From assembly GCF_030676415.1 (NCBI RefSeq), contig NZ_JAUUTW010000026.1:1-64000 (forward strand): a stretch of DNA of 64,000 nt, given 5' to 3'. The DNA is from Peribacillus frigoritolerans (GTDB taxonomy: Bacteria > Bacillota > Bacilli > Bacillales > DSM-1321). The translations under genes were made by a program, and so were the position numbers. The notes under the pieces were generated by a model. It searched no databases, was not told the DNA's origin, and saw only the letters and a list, made by a program, of their open reading frames with translations. The first letter of the stretch is position 1, and each line of letters opens with the position of its first letter. Of this stretch, positions 43,294 through 53,597 are shown piece by piece.

Positions 43294-45247
43294 AACCGAT
43301 CAGATCGTTGGCGATTTAGTGATTTATGGATTAATCGGCATAATTGGAGTCTTGTTTTTTCTTCCGGCCATGCTTGGAATGCTGATTTTTGCGATTCTTA
43401 CCCTCTTTAAGCGGGATTGGATCTCCTACGTTATCCTTGCAGCCGGGGTCATAATTTTGTTTTGGCAATTTCAAACAGGGCGACTCCTCAGTTATTTTGG
43501 ATTGATTTCAGACATGAACATTCCTTATATGTCAGATGTTTTGGAAAGATTCCTCAATCAGGGGGATACCATTGCCGTGACCAGTACTTCCTATCTTGTT
43601 TTACTCGTTTTAGCCTTTCTCTTCTCATTTGGATTTTTCATCTTCGCCAAATACTTTTGGAAAAAGCGAGTGACCACCAAATCTGGTGAGGTGAAGAAGC
43701 AAAAAGAAGAGCAGAAATATAAGGCTTTCCGCAAAAAACGAGTGAAGTTTTTGAATAAGAAGCAGAAACAGTATCGACATAAACCGTCCAAAGAAGTGTT
43801 TGTCGGGTACTCCGATTTTAAAGAGCGTGTAACGCTTCATTCAAAAGAGCTCAATTATCACATGCTAGCAACAGGAGGAACCGGTACTGGAAAGACTACG
43901 TTGATTGCCTCCCTAATGGAAGCGGCTTTGCAACAAGAAAAACCGGTAATTTTCATGGATGGGAAGGGCGAAAGAAAGTCGATGCTTGAATTTAAGGCCT
44001 TGTGCGAAGCCTATGGCAGGAAGGTGTATCTATTTTCCGAAATGGACGATTTCACGTACAATCCGATCAAGAATGGTACCCCAACTGAAACACGGGATAA
44101 GCTCATGTCGCTTTTTAGCTTTTCGAATGAAGGGGATGGGGCTTACTATACCGATATTGCTTCCCGTTATTTACAATTGGTGGTCAAGTTGATTGATGAG
44201 GCAGGGGTTCCAAGAGACATCAAGACGATTGCGAAATTAACCAATTATAAATACATGAGCGAATTTTTCAGGGAACATAGCAGCCAAGTGGAAATCGAGG
44301 AAGAGTTCGAGGTGGAAGTAGAGGAAGAAGTCATCGTCGAAAGGCAGTCGCCTTCTACAACGGACGACGATTTAAGTGGTTTTATAGCCAATGCAGAACC
44401 AAAGAAGGAAACAGTCAAAAAAATGGTGGTAGAAAAGCGGAAGCGATATGTTACAAAGCTGGAAGAGGGCATGCAGCGTATAAAAAAGGTGTTAGATGAC
44501 GAATTTCCGGAAGAAGTTGTGGAGGGGTGCCTGACACGATTGAAAATGCAACTGGGTGAGCTCCTAGAATCCGATCTTGGTCATTTATTTGTGGAAAGAG
44601 AGAACGGTATTGATCTTCAAAAAATTACGGATCATAACGACGTCGTCATTTTCAGCATTTCCGGAAGCCGATATGCCGAATACATTAAAAAGATTGGAAA
44701 AATGATCATTTTGGATGTAAATAGTTTGGTAGCGTATAGACAAGCCCAAGGGCGTAAATCGATTTTTGGTGTGTATGATGAGTTTTCTGCCTATGGTGAC
44801 CGCAGGATCGTTGATATCGTCAATAAATCACGTTCTGCTGGCTTTGAGTGCATTATCTCCACCCAAACGTTGTCTGATATTGATGCCATTGACCCGATCA
44901 TGACGGAGCAAATCATTTCCAACTGCAATATTATCGCAACAGGCCGTGTCAATTCCTCCAAAGACGCCGAACGGATCGCCCAAGTTTTTGGTACGTATTC
45001 CGACCAGGAAATCACGCAGCAGATTGAAAAAAAATATCCCTGGATCCGTTATGAAGCAACCATGGGAACGGTTCGGGATGTAGAACGGTTCAAGGCGAAT
45101 CCGAGCGAGATCAAGAATTTGCAAATCGGTGAAATTTTCATCAATCGTAAAATGGTAGAAGAAAATATGGGTGATACCTATTTCCGACGAGTCTATGTTC
45201 GAAACGCACTAGAATTAGGGGGGATTCCACCAAATGAAGCTTCTTGA
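43262..45247 (+). CDS. VirD4/TraG-type coupling protein
   Basis: 661 aa from ATG 43,262. Two or three N-terminal membrane segments (about residues 17-40, 45-65 and 105-128) precede an AAA-type ATPase domain. Walker A is ATGGTGTGKTTLI, and the later blocks FGVYDEFSAYGDRR (Walker B) and IISTQTL are typical. An acidic, low-complexity insert (EEEFEVEVEEEVIVE) is in the middle. It links the relaxosome to the mating channel and pumps DNA. It overlaps the genes on both sides, which marks translational coupling. Confidence 0.92.
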   Translation: MESQREPKQTETDQIVGDLVIYGLIGIIGVLFFLPAMLGMLIFAILTLFKRDWISYVILAAGVIILFWQFQTGRLLSYFGLISDMNIPYMSDVLERFLNQGDTIAVTSTSYLVLLVLAFLFSFGFFIFAKYFWKKRVTTKSGEVKKQKEEQKYKAFRKKRVKFLNKKQKQYRHKPSKEVFVGYSDFKERVTLHSKELNYHMLATGGTGTGKTTLIASLMEAALQQEKPVIFMDGKGERKSMLEFKALCEAYGRKVYLFSEMDDFTYNPIKNGTPTETRDKLMSLFSFSNEGDGAYYTDIASRYLQLVVKLIDEAGVPRDIKTIAKLTNYKYMSEFFREHSSQVEIEEEFEVEVEEEVIVERQSPSTTDDDLSGFIANAEPKKETVKKMVVEKRKRYVTKLEEGMQRIKKVLDDEFPEEVVEGCLTRLKMQLGELLESDLGHLFVERENGIDLQKITDHNDVVIFSISGSRYAEYIKKIGKMIILDVNSLVAYRQAQGRKSIFGVYDEFSAYGDRRIVDIVNKSRSAGFECIISTQTLSDIDAIDPIMTEQIISNCNIIATGRVNSSKDAERIAQVFGTYSDQEITQQIEKKYPWIRYEATMGTVRDVERFKANPSEIKNLQIGEIFINRKMVEENMGDTYFRRVYVRNALELGGIPPNEAS

Positions 45248-46313
45248 TACGCTCAAGCAAGGGGTGAAGAACCATGCAGACCGAGGGCGCAAGAAAGTGT
45301 TGAAAGATGAAAGGCGACTTAAGTCGTCGCGATTTAATGGGCGAATGGCCTTTAGTTTTGTATTTTGGATTGTACTTTTAGGAGTTATCTTTTTGACCTT
45401 TCTATCATGGTCTCGAACAGGTTTCCTAAACGAGAAGGTTAATGGATATCAAGATAAGGCTGCGGCGCAGATCGCGAGCCTAAATGAAGTGGGTTTCGCC
45501 AATTCACCAGCTGGTGAAGATTATTCCAGACAGTTTATTGATACTTATATCAACGTACCCGATAACGAAAAGCAGCGAGAAGAACGATCCAAGGCACTCC
45601 AAAGCTTTCTTGCAGAAGGGTTAGAAGTTGGACAGTTGGAAAACCTTTCGGAGTTTAAAGGGAAACGAGTTTTGAAGAGTGCTAGTTTATATGATGTGAA
45701 AGATATTTCGGAAGCAGCGGCCAGTTATGTGTATCGTATAGAATATGAACTTTTCAAGATCGTCGAGAAAAAAGAACAGGTGGAAGTGAAGAAGAAAAAC
45801 AAAAATGGCAAAGTAGTGGTCGTGAAAGAAGAAAAGACCACTAGGAAAGATGAATCGCTAGGAAAGAAACAGCAAATGATTGTCGTTCGGCTTGGCACAG
45901 ACGGGAATTTCTTTAACGTAATGGAACAGCCGTACTATCAAGCTCTTCCGAATGAGACTCGATTGACGGCCATTGCTGATAAAACCGACCAGGCAGACAA
46001 GAATACTGAGGTAGAGAGTGAACTTCAGCAGTTCGCGACACAATTTTTCACTTCTTATACGACTAATTCTACTGAGGAAATGTCGTATCTCATGGAAACC
46101 CCCGAGTCTCTTAAAGACCTATACGAGTATAAGGGCCTGGAAGGCTTCGTGATCTATGACGGGGAGAAAAAAGGGCAATACATCGTGAAGACGCTGGTCC
46201 TCTTACAAGAGACGAATACGGGGCTACAATCGAAGCACCCGTTTACCCTGGTTGTGAGCAAGCAAAATAATAAATTTTATGTTCATGAATTAAAACACAC
46301 TAAAGGAGGATGA
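45234..46313 (+). CDS. TcpC-like conjugation channel protein
   Basis: A 359-aa protein with one membrane segment (about residues 39-60) and a long extracytoplasmic part with two NTF2-like regions (residues 85-250 and 260-355), the layout of TcpC/VirB8-like proteins of Gram-positive conjugation systems. A KKKNKNGKVVVVKEE insert interrupts the first region. It should form part of the channel at the cell surface. It overlaps the coupling-protein gene by 14 nt. Confidence 0.82.
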   Translation: MKLLDTLKQGVKNHADRGRKKVLKDERRLKSSRFNGRMAFSFVFWIVLLGVIFLTFLSWSRTGFLNEKVNGYQDKAAAQIASLNEVGFANSPAGEDYSRQFIDTYINVPDNEKQREERSKALQSFLAEGLEVGQLENLSEFKGKRVLKSASLYDVKDISEAAASYVYRIEYELFKIVEKKEQVEVKKKNKNGKVVVVKEEKTTRKDESLGKKQQMIVVRLGTDGNFFNVMEQPYYQALPNETRLTAIADKTDQADKNTEVESELQQFATQFFTSYTTNSTEEMSYLMETPESLKDLYEYKGLEGFVIYDGEKKGQYIVKTLVLLQETNTGLQSKHPFTLVVSKQNNKFYVHELKHTKGG

Positions 46314-46318
46314 TTTTC

Positions 46319-46549
46319 ATGCCAGATATTACAGGTCTTACAGATTACGTGTCGTCTCAGGTCGCGGCGGTCTTGTTCATTGTTATGGTTGTCATGATTG
46401 TTCGAGCTTTCATATCCCAACGTTGGGGCATGTTCTTCTCTAGCTTCATCTTTGCAGTCGTTTGCTATGTGATTGTCTCTAATCCGGGTGAATTCGAAAG
46501 CATGGCCAATGCCATTTGGAATCAAGTGAAAAGTGGAGGGCTTTCATGA
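46319..46549 (+). CDS. TcpD-like small membrane protein, 76 aa
   Basis: ATG at 46,319 follows AAAGGAGG. Two membrane segments (about residues 13-30 and 38-56). Position between the TcpC-like and TcpE-like genes fits TcpD; sequence similarity is weak, as is usual for this component. Confidence 0.7.
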   Translation: MPDITGLTDYVSSQVAAVLFIVMVVMIVRAFISQRWGMFFSSFIFAVVCYVIVSNPGEFESMANAIWNQVKSGGLS

Positions 46550-46935
46550 GGTCAGCTGCTTATAGCTACCGGAAATTCTTTAAATATCCCTTAAAAATTT
46601 GGAAGATTGGAAAAAATGAAAAATCCCTCGTCTTTTCCAAAGGGATTGAGATTAGGCAAATCATGGTGGCCCTCGTGCTTTTCAGTGTCTTCTTTCTTTT
46701 CAGAGGGAGCATAAACCGAGTCCTTCCAACGACGTTGCAGCTGGCTTTTTATGCCGTGTTGCCTTGGATGATCGCAGGCGCAATCTGTCGAAGCAAATTG
46801 GATGGTAAACGACTTGATCGTTTCTTTATTGGGTACTTCCGATATTTGTATACGAAACGATTTAGTTACAGCAGCCATAAACCCGTATACCAACCACAGG
46901 TGAAGAAAGCACAGTCATACGAGCGATTCCAATAA
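46546..46935 (+). CDS. TcpE-like membrane protein
   Basis: 129 aa from the ATG at 46,546, overlapping the previous stop by 4 nt. It shows the TcpE pattern: a basic N-terminus (YRKFFKYPLKIWKIG), two adjoining membrane segments (about residues 39-52 and 60-80), then RRL-type basic residues (SKLDGKRLDRFFIGYFRY). TcpE is required for transfer of pCW3-type plasmids and is related to the VirB3 class. Confidence 0.82.
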   Translation: MRSAAYSYRKFFKYPLKIWKIGKNEKSLVFSKGIEIRQIMVALVLFSVFFLFRGSINRVLPTTLQLAFYAVLPWMIAGAICRSKLDGKRLDRFFIGYFRYLYTKRFSYSSHKPVYQPQVKKAQSYERFQ

Positions 46936-46947
46936 GGGGGTGATCCC

Positions 46948-49398
46948 GTGATCCAATTTCCGATTCTTTCTTATAAAGACAATGTGATCTATACGCATGA
47001 GATGGAGGCTTGGTCTTATTATCGGGTGCATGAGAATACAGTAGGCGTGAATGAGCAGGAAGCTGAAAATCATCTGGTGAACCGACTTCAAAGGCTCGCT
47101 TGGCAAATGGCTGCCTTTGAGGAAATTGACTATAAAATTGTTCCGATACCTGTTGATATTGATAAGCGTATGGAAAGCCTGCAACAACAATATGAAGGAA
47201 AATATGCAGAAACAGGAAAATACTATGCGGAACGGGCAAAAGAAATCTTGCGTGAAGAAGCTAAACATATAGTGGAGTACAAATTTTTTGTAGGCGTGAA
47301 GTTAAAGAAAAGGGAGCTGGATGAAAGTATCATCCGCACGTTTACTTCATCCTTTAAGAGCATGAACCGTTACTTGCAAAAGCTTGCCGGTTTTGGAGGG
47401 CATGAGGTGGACGACCTTACAGCCAGTATGTTCGAGGAATCCGAGGAAGATGCCTTTACGACCTTGAATCATTATCTAGGGTCCTTCAGGGTGAAAGAGA
47501 AGGAATTACGTTATATCATCCGTCATCAGTTCGTAAGGGGCCAAAAACAGCCTGACGGTGACGGAAGTGTCTACAGCCTTACGGAAGGTATTCTCGATCC
47601 AGGGAAAGCCGGGTATCTCCATATTAGTCAACTGGATGATGAATCATGGTGTGCTTTCCTTCCTGTTTCAGAATTTCCGGTTGATCTAAGCCATAAGGAG
47701 TGGGCTTACTTTTTTCAGTCCTATCATTTCCCGGTAGAAGTCAATATGCGGACCATTTACAAAAGGAAAAAAGAGGATGAGAACCAAACCAATACCATCA
47801 AAAAGAGATTTCGCGATCAGGACGCTCAATTGATTGAAGCGAATGAGGATGACGACAGTTTAATCAATACGGGACGTGAGCTCCTGCATGAACTGGAAAA
47901 TGAAATTAAAAACCAAGGAAAACCACTTCTTAGAACGCACATCCATTTTGTTGTATATGGTCCAACTAAAGAAGAAGTCCGAAAACGAGCCAGAAGGCTC
48001 AAATCAGATTTTAAGGATCAGCAAATTGAACTTGTGCAGCCACTTGCCGACCAACTCCTTTTATTCCATCAATCGTTACCAGCAGCCAAAATTATAGCAG
48101 GGGATTGGGAGCAAATCCTTACGCCCGAATCCTTTGCTGAATCCCTTTTCTCCCTTACACGAAAAATCGGAAATACCGTGGGATTCTATCTCGGCAAGAA
48201 TTTATCCCATGATGGGGAAAGCATGGAAAGCTCTCCCTCTCTCGTCTTTTACCATCCGTTCCTAGCCCACTTGGGCTTAAAGGGATCCAAGTATTCCTCC
48301 CCGCATGTGACCATCTCGGGACCGACAGGTATGGGGAAGTCATATCTACTAAAAGATATTTTATTAAATGCCGTCTTTTTCGGAGCGAAAGTCCTGATGA
48401 CGGACCCGAAGGACGAGGTGGAAAAGAAGTTCAAGCAAGCCCTTACGCCTGAAATGAAGCGTACCGCCCCCTTCTTTCAAGAATTAATTGAGAGTTTCAA
48501 CTATATCACTCTATCAAGTGAGAAGAAGGATGCTGGAAAGCTAGATCCACTTACCTTCCTTGAAGGGGAAGAGGCGCAGGATGCAGCCGTTAGCGTGCTT
48601 GAATACTTATCGGAGCTTCAATCGAATGAAAGGAATGTGAAAACGGCCATTTATAAGGGGGTTCGTCATGTCCTTCAACAGGAAGAGAAGCCAGGCCTTC
48701 TGAAAGTCGTACGTTATTTGCAGGCAGCTGAGGATCAGGACATTAAAAATGTGGGGGACCTACTTTATGAGATCGGGACAAACGGGGTTGCAAAACTGAT
48801 GTTTTCAGAAGGTGATGTTGTCGGAATCAGTCTTGATGAGCAAGTGAATATCTTGCAGATTCAAAACTTAAATCTTCCGGACGAAGGCGAAAGGGCGGCT
48901 ACGAGGGATGAACACATTGCCGTTGCCCTCATGCAGCCACTGGCCAAGTTCGCAACGAAATTCGCGCGGGACGATTCGACCGTCAAGATGACGGTGTTTG
49001 AGGAAGCATGGATGCTCATGAATACGGGTGCCGGCGATCGCCTAATCAATGAATTACTTCGTACAGGACGTTCCTTACGTTCTGCCGTTTATATCGTCAC
49101 ACAGTCCACGTATGAATACAACAAACCGCAAATCAAAGAGAATATAGGCACGAAGTTTGCTTTTAAAGCGAAAACAACCGAGGAAGCTGGAAACATCATT
49201 GAATTCCTTGGGATGGAAGATAACAAGGCCAACCGGGATATGCTGAAAAACCTTTCGGAAGGTCAATGCATCATAGAGGATATGTACGGGCGAACAGCCA
49301 AGATTCAGACGGATGTCTTGTTTGATGAGTGGATCAGCGCCTTCAATACAAAAGAAAGTGATCGTGGAAGAGCAGAGACAGAGGAGGCGTTCATGTGA
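46948..49398 (+). CDS. VirB4-type conjugation ATPase (TcpF-like)
   Basis: 816 aa. The N-terminal third is the VirB4-specific domain, and the ATPase core starts near residue 440 with Walker A ISGPTGMGKSYLL, Walker B VKMTVFEEAWMLM and RELLRTGRSLRSAVYIVTQS-like sensor residues (NELLRTGRSLRSAVYIVTQS). It powers assembly and substrate transfer in the type IV system, at the inner face of the membrane. GTG at 46,948 follows AAGGGGGTGATCCC. It is the most conserved gene of the operon. Confidence 0.92.
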   Translation: MIQFPILSYKDNVIYTHEMEAWSYYRVHENTVGVNEQEAENHLVNRLQRLAWQMAAFEEIDYKIVPIPVDIDKRMESLQQQYEGKYAETGKYYAERAKEILREEAKHIVEYKFFVGVKLKKRELDESIIRTFTSSFKSMNRYLQKLAGFGGHEVDDLTASMFEESEEDAFTTLNHYLGSFRVKEKELRYIIRHQFVRGQKQPDGDGSVYSLTEGILDPGKAGYLHISQLDDESWCAFLPVSEFPVDLSHKEWAYFFQSYHFPVEVNMRTIYKRKKEDENQTNTIKKRFRDQDAQLIEANEDDDSLINTGRELLHELENEIKNQGKPLLRTHIHFVVYGPTKEEVRKRARRLKSDFKDQQIELVQPLADQLLLFHQSLPAAKIIAGDWEQILTPESFAESLFSLTRKIGNTVGFYLGKNLSHDGESMESSPSLVFYHPFLAHLGLKGSKYSSPHVTISGPTGMGKSYLLKDILLNAVFFGAKVLMTDPKDEVEKKFKQALTPEMKRTAPFFQELIESFNYITLSSEKKDAGKLDPLTFLEGEEAQDAAVSVLEYLSELQSNERNVKTAIYKGVRHVLQQEEKPGLLKVVRYLQAAEDQDIKNVGDLLYEIGTNGVAKLMFSEGDVVGISLDEQVNILQIQNLNLPDEGERAATRDEHIAVALMQPLAKFATKFARDDSTVKMTVFEEAWMLMNTGAGDRLINELLRTGRSLRSAVYIVTQSTYEYNKPQIKENIGTKFAFKAKTTEEAGNIIEFLGMEDNKANRDMLKNLSEGQCIIEDMYGRTAKIQTDVLFDEWISAFNTKESDRGRAETEEAFM

Positions 49399-49829
49399 AA
49401 AGATTATTCATCTCATTTATTGCCATATTTGCACTTTTAACCGGTTGTAATCAAAGCGCATCAACTTCAGAAGATATTTCGAAACTAGCTTACGAGTGGG
49501 AAAAAGCAAATTTCGATCGGGATTATGATTTACAGCAAAAATATATTTATAAAAAGGGGTCCTATGAAGCCTATAAAGGAGATAAAAAAATCAATTCGGG
49601 ATTAAAGTATGAAGATATTCGCTATGAAATCTATTTCGATGAAGAATTAGAACGGTATTATGTTTTTACTGATTTTAAAAACCCGAATGGCGACAATTCA
49701 GTAGAGGATAATATAGTCATTCGTGAAAAAGATGATGAATGGAAAGTTGATACCAGCGAAAGTTTGGATATCGTCCGTGAAGATATTTCAGGGAAGTTAG
49801 AAAGAGAGGCTTGCATCAACTGCAAATGA
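49395..49829 (+). CDS. conjugation-operon lipoprotein, 144 aa
   Basis: GTG at 49,395 overlaps the VirB4 stop by 4 nt and follows GAGGAGG. The N-terminus ends in the lipobox LTGC (Cys at about 18). The mature domain reads like a cystatin/NTF2-type fold (KYIYKKGSYEAYKGDKKI, LKYEDIRYEIYFDEELERYY). A lipoprotein in this place may stabilise the pair or act in surface exclusion; this is inference. The C-terminus has CINCK. Confidence 0.72.
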   Translation: MKRLFISFIAIFALLTGCNQSASTSEDISKLAYEWEKANFDRDYDLQQKYIYKKGSYEAYKGDKKINSGLKYEDIRYEIYFDEELERYYVFTDFKNPNGDNSVEDNIVIREKDDEWKVDTSESLDIVREDISGKLEREACINCK

Positions 49830-49840
49830 GGAGGGATGGG

Positions 49841-51886
49841 ATGCAAACCCTTAAACAAGGGCTTGGTTTTTGTTTAGTGCTGTGTTTGCTTTTGTTGCCG
49901 ACGGGTTCTCTTGCCGAGGATGCCGCAACAACCGTTCAAAAAAAGGAAGAAACAGTTGGCCGAGTGACTTTGGAAAGTAAGGAATATCCACTCTATCATT
50001 ATCAAATGGAAGCTGATATCGGCGACGGTATCACGGAAGCTAGCGACAATGCGCTGCATTCCATTAATCAAGGGATGTGGGGATTTAATAAAACGATTGC
50101 CAGTTTTACTTTATATTCGGTTAACCAGCTGATGTCCTTTGATTTAATTAGCAATATTGTGGATGAAGCTGGAATTATGAGCAAACGAATCTATGAGATT
50201 ATGTCCGGAACGTTTTTATCCTTGTTTGTCATTTTAGTGGGAGGAACAGCTGCCTGGCGTTACCTTGTAAATCAACAAGTCGGCCATGCGGTGAAATCAA
50301 TCCTTGGTGCCATGTCTATCATGGTTATTACTTTTTGGTTTTACTCAGATGCAACGGGAAACATTAAATGGCTGAATGATCGGGGGGCGGAGCTCGAAGG
50401 GATTGCAAGCTCTGCAAACGTTTTGGTCAGTTCTGATGAGTTCGACAGCAATGTTGCTTATGATTCCAAAGAAGGAATTGCGGTGTTAGAAAATCAACTA
50501 TTTAACTTAATGGTGAAGCGTCCATATTTACTCTTGAATTATGGATCAACAAAAGAATCTGAAGTTGTAAGTGAAAATCCTAATCGGGTTAATAGTCTTT
50601 TGGAAATCAAACCGCATACTGAAGAAGGCAAAGAGGAAAGAAAAAGGATTGTTAAAAAAGAAGTTTCCAACTATGACAACAAACAAATGTCTGCCAGTTT
50701 TAGCGGTGAACGGTTCGGATACTTGATTGTCACGATCCTATCCACCATTGCACTCAGCATTCCAATTTTGTTATTAGGGATCTTTAAGTTTTTGCTTCAG
50801 GTATGGTTCCTGGCATTAGTCATTTTCACAGCCATTCCATTAGTTCTTTCCGTCATTCCTTCTTATAGTGAAACGGCCTTGAATCACGGGAAGAAGCTTG
50901 TGGGCGTATTACTTATGAAAGCTGGATTAGTCCTTTTGATTGCCGTCATTACTGGACTTGTCACCTTGCTTTACGAATCAGTAAAAGTGACGAATGGTGT
51001 AGAAGGGTATGTCTTTGTAGTCTTTCTTATTTGCATGACCATTTGGGGATTGTTCAAATACCGTTCTGAAATCTTTGAGGTTGCTTCTGCAGGCATGGTT
51101 CAAGGTCAGCAAGTTGTGGAGAGAGCGACAACCAATACACTTGATAAGATGGGGGATGCTGGCGAAAAAGGATTCCAAGGAGCAAGGAGAATGGTTGGAA
51201 AGGCTTATAGAAGCCACCAAAATAAAAAGCGTCAAGAAGAATATCAGTCGAGAAAAGAAGGTACGGGCCGAAAGACCTTTACCCATCCACCCATAGTAAA
51301 CAGTGGAAGGTCAGAACACCGAAAAGTGGTTGGCGAGAATACACCTCAAAAACCAGGTGTAGGGGGAAATCAAGGGCAACAATCAATCGGAAAAGGGTCA
51401 ATCAATACAGCAACGGGTTTGAATACAGGAATGGCCAACCGATCAGCTTCACGAAATGCAGGAGCAGCCATTGTGGATTTAAAGGATTATAAAAGTGAAA
51501 AGGATGTAGGGGCAACAGGCAAAGGACCAGTTAGTGGACACCCTTCACGAAGTTCTGAACCTACAGTTTCGGGAGCCCGGAAGCCGGGTGCGAACCCGCC
51601 GAATTCAACTAGAAAAGAGAATAGAAAACCAGAACAACCTAAGCCTTCCAGGCAACGGACAGAGGGATTACAAGAGCCTGAAAAGCAAACTTCCCCGCAT
51701 CGTAATCCAGCCACAAAAATAGAAAGCAAACAAGAAGCAGCAGCATCAAGAGAACCAGTCAAACACCTAACGCAATGGGAAATCCAAAAGAAGATTGATG
51801 CTAGAAAAGCTAAAGTATCACCTTCCGTATCCGTCAAACGTTCGGAGGGCAGGAAATCCAAAGGCAAGGAGACCGAAAAGGATTGA
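49841..51886 (+). CDS. VirB6-like polytopic conjugation protein (CD3337/EF1877-like)
   Basis: 681 aa from the ATG at 49,841 (GAGGAGGGATGGG). It has a signal-like N-terminus, then a membrane domain of about six segments (e.g. FLSLFVILVGGTAAW, AIALSIPILLLGIFKFL, LVGVLLMKAGLVLLIAVITG) and a long, hydrophilic, basic C-terminus of about 230 residues rich in P, K, S and R. This layout resembles the CD3337/EF1877 membrane proteins of Gram-positive conjugative elements, VirB6 analogues. The disordered tail may contact DNA or partners. Confidence 0.82.
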   Translation: MQTLKQGLGFCLVLCLLLLPTGSLAEDAATTVQKKEETVGRVTLESKEYPLYHYQMEADIGDGITEASDNALHSINQGMWGFNKTIASFTLYSVNQLMSFDLISNIVDEAGIMSKRIYEIMSGTFLSLFVILVGGTAAWRYLVNQQVGHAVKSILGAMSIMVITFWFYSDATGNIKWLNDRGAELEGIASSANVLVSSDEFDSNVAYDSKEGIAVLENQLFNLMVKRPYLLLNYGSTKESEVVSENPNRVNSLLEIKPHTEEGKEERKRIVKKEVSNYDNKQMSASFSGERFGYLIVTILSTIALSIPILLLGIFKFLLQVWFLALVIFTAIPLVLSVIPSYSETALNHGKKLVGVLLMKAGLVLLIAVITGLVTLLYESVKVTNGVEGYVFVVFLICMTIWGLFKYRSEIFEVASAGMVQGQQVVERATTNTLDKMGDAGEKGFQGARRMVGKAYRSHQNKKRQEEYQSRKEGTGRKTFTHPPIVNSGRSEHRKVVGENTPQKPGVGGNQGQQSIGKGSINTATGLNTGMANRSASRNAGAAIVDLKDYKSEKDVGATGKGPVSGHPSRSSEPTVSGARKPGANPPNSTRKENRKPEQPKPSRQRTEGLQEPEKQTSPHRNPATKIESKQEAAASREPVKHLTQWEIQKKIDARKAKVSPSVSVKRSEGRKSKGKETEKD

Positions 51887-51987
51887 AAATGATAATTCGA
51901 GAGACGTGAGTAATCATCATGAAAGGTATGTTTGTGAGCATACACACTCATTGTTTTGTCAGAATCTCTTTTTAGAAAGGAGTTCCT

Positions 51988-53022
51988 ATGCAAGGCGTTT
52001 TAAAGAAAGGTGCAAAGGCCGCAGGAACCATTGCGATTCTCAAAAACCCTTTCTCCTGGATCATTGCAGGCATCCTTCTCCTCCTTACATCGCTTTTCGG
52101 ACTTGCCTTGTTCATTTCAATCAGTTTGGGCGGTGAGAACCAGCTTGAATCAGGTATGTCCGGTGAAGTAGCAGGGGGAACAGCGCAGGTGTCTTCTAAA
52201 GTCATGCGATACGAGCCGTTAATCCGGAAATATGCGGAACAAAATGGGGTTGGGGAATATGTCGGGCTTATCATGGCCATGATCCAACAGGAATCAGGTG
52301 GACGTGAATTGGATGTTATGCAATCTTCCGAATCGATCGGACTCCCACCTGGAACCATTACCGACCCGGAGTATTCCATTCAGATAGGCGTGAAACATTT
52401 TGCAGAAGTGATGAAGCAAGCCAAAGGTGATGTGAACCTAGCTTTGCAAAGCTACAACTTTGGAGATGGATTTATCGGATACGCATTGGAGCGTGGAGGC
52501 TATTCCAAGGAAGTAGCCACCCAGTTTAGTCATAGGATGGCTGCTAGGGAAGGGTGGAGCCGTTACGGTGATGTGAATTATGTGGACCATGTCATGCAAT
52601 ATTACAACGGTGGAGATGGTAGCGTGGTTGTCATGGGGGACGGTTCGCAATCTTTTGATGTAGAGGAAGTTCATAACATCATGAAACAGTACCTCGGACG
52701 ACCCTATGTATGGGGAGGCAGGACACCAGCAGCAGGAGGGTTTGACTGCAGTGGGCTACTGGAATATGCCTTTGCTCAGGTGGGCATGGATATGTACGGA
52801 ACAGCCCAATCGCAATACAACAAAACAAAGCCGGTTCCTGAAGACAATATAAAACCGGGTGATCTCGTTTTTTTCTCCACCTATAAGCCCGGTGCTTCGC
52901 ACGTTGGCATGTATGTGGGGAACGGTCAATTTATCAATGCCAATAGCAGTGGTGGTACTTCTTATTCATCCGTTGAAGAATGGAAAAACTTATACCCATT
53001 CCTAGGTTTTAGACGGATTTAG
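51988..53022 (+). CDS. CwlT-type bifunctional peptidoglycan hydrolase (VirB1-like)
   Basis: 344 aa. An N-terminal membrane anchor (about 24-46) is followed by a lytic-transglycosylase/lysozyme-like domain with the catalytic Glu in MIQQESGGREL (about residues 90-100) and ALQSYNFG. A C-terminal NlpC/P60 domain has the Cys in FDCSGLLEYAF and the His in ASHVGMYVG. It opens the cell wall for the mating channel. ATG at 51,988 follows AAAGGAG. A 101-nt gap separates it from the VirB6-like gene. Confidence 0.92.
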   Translation: MQGVLKKGAKAAGTIAILKNPFSWIIAGILLLLTSLFGLALFISISLGGENQLESGMSGEVAGGTAQVSSKVMRYEPLIRKYAEQNGVGEYVGLIMAMIQQESGGRELDVMQSSESIGLPPGTITDPEYSIQIGVKHFAEVMKQAKGDVNLALQSYNFGDGFIGYALERGGYSKEVATQFSHRMAAREGWSRYGDVNYVDHVMQYYNGGDGSVVVMGDGSQSFDVEEVHNIMKQYLGRPYVWGGRTPAAGGFDCSGLLEYAFAQVGMDMYGTAQSQYNKTKPVPEDNIKPGDLVFFSTYKPGASHVGMYVGNGQFINANSSGGTSYSSVEEWKNLYPFLGFRRI

Positions 53023-53040
53023 AAAGGGAGGTACAAGGAA

Positions 53041-53571
53041 ATGGAGCCCACCCAAAAGAAAAATTTCTTGTTTTTAATGATAGTATTCGTCTCGGTTTCT
53101 TTGGTCATCATGTATATTTTCTCCCTGCGGTCACAGCTGAATGAAGTCAGGGCCAACCAGGGCAACTATGAAGAGCAGATTCAATCCTTATCCTCCATCC
53201 AAAACACGGATGCTTTAAATGTGAATCGCAATTTCCTTGAAAGCTTTTTCACTTATCAAACCACTGCCGAACGGTATAAAAAAATTGAACCATTCATGAC
53301 CGATCAAGGATTCAAAGCGACCCATCCTTCCGGAACAGAACTTCCGGATTCGGAAGAATCGGTGAAGTCGTCCATAGTGGCCCTGAAGCCATTTGAATAT
53401 CAGACCTCTAAAACGGAAGCTGAATTTTTTAATGAATTTAAACTCACTACGGAATTTAACAATGTGGCTGCAACCGACACGGTTATCGTTAAAACTTCGC
53501 TTATTTTTGTGAAAGAGCAAGGCTGGAAGGTTGATGATGTTGAGTTCATTGGGGAATTAACAGGAAGATAA
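53041..53571 (+). CDS. membrane-anchored NTF2-like conjugation protein
   Basis: 176 aa, with one membrane segment (residues 9-28), a short coiled coil (QLNEVRANQGNYEEQIQSL) and a soluble domain with an NTF2-like alpha/beta look (FFNEFKLTTEFNNVAATDTV, KEQGWKVDDVEF). It follows the hydrolase with 18 nt and AGAAAGGGAGG upstream. Similar small proteins sit in pLS20- and ICEBs1-type operons; the role is unknown. Confidence 0.7.
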   Translation: MEPTQKKNFLFLMIVFVSVSLVIMYIFSLRSQLNEVRANQGNYEEQIQSLSSIQNTDALNVNRNFLESFFTYQTTAERYKKIEPFMTDQGFKATHPSGTELPDSEESVKSSIVALKPFEYQTSKTEAEFFNEFKLTTEFNNVAATDTVIVKTSLIFVKEQGWKVDDVEFIGELTGR

Positions 53572-53597
53572 AAAATAGATAAAAGGAGTGTTTCTTT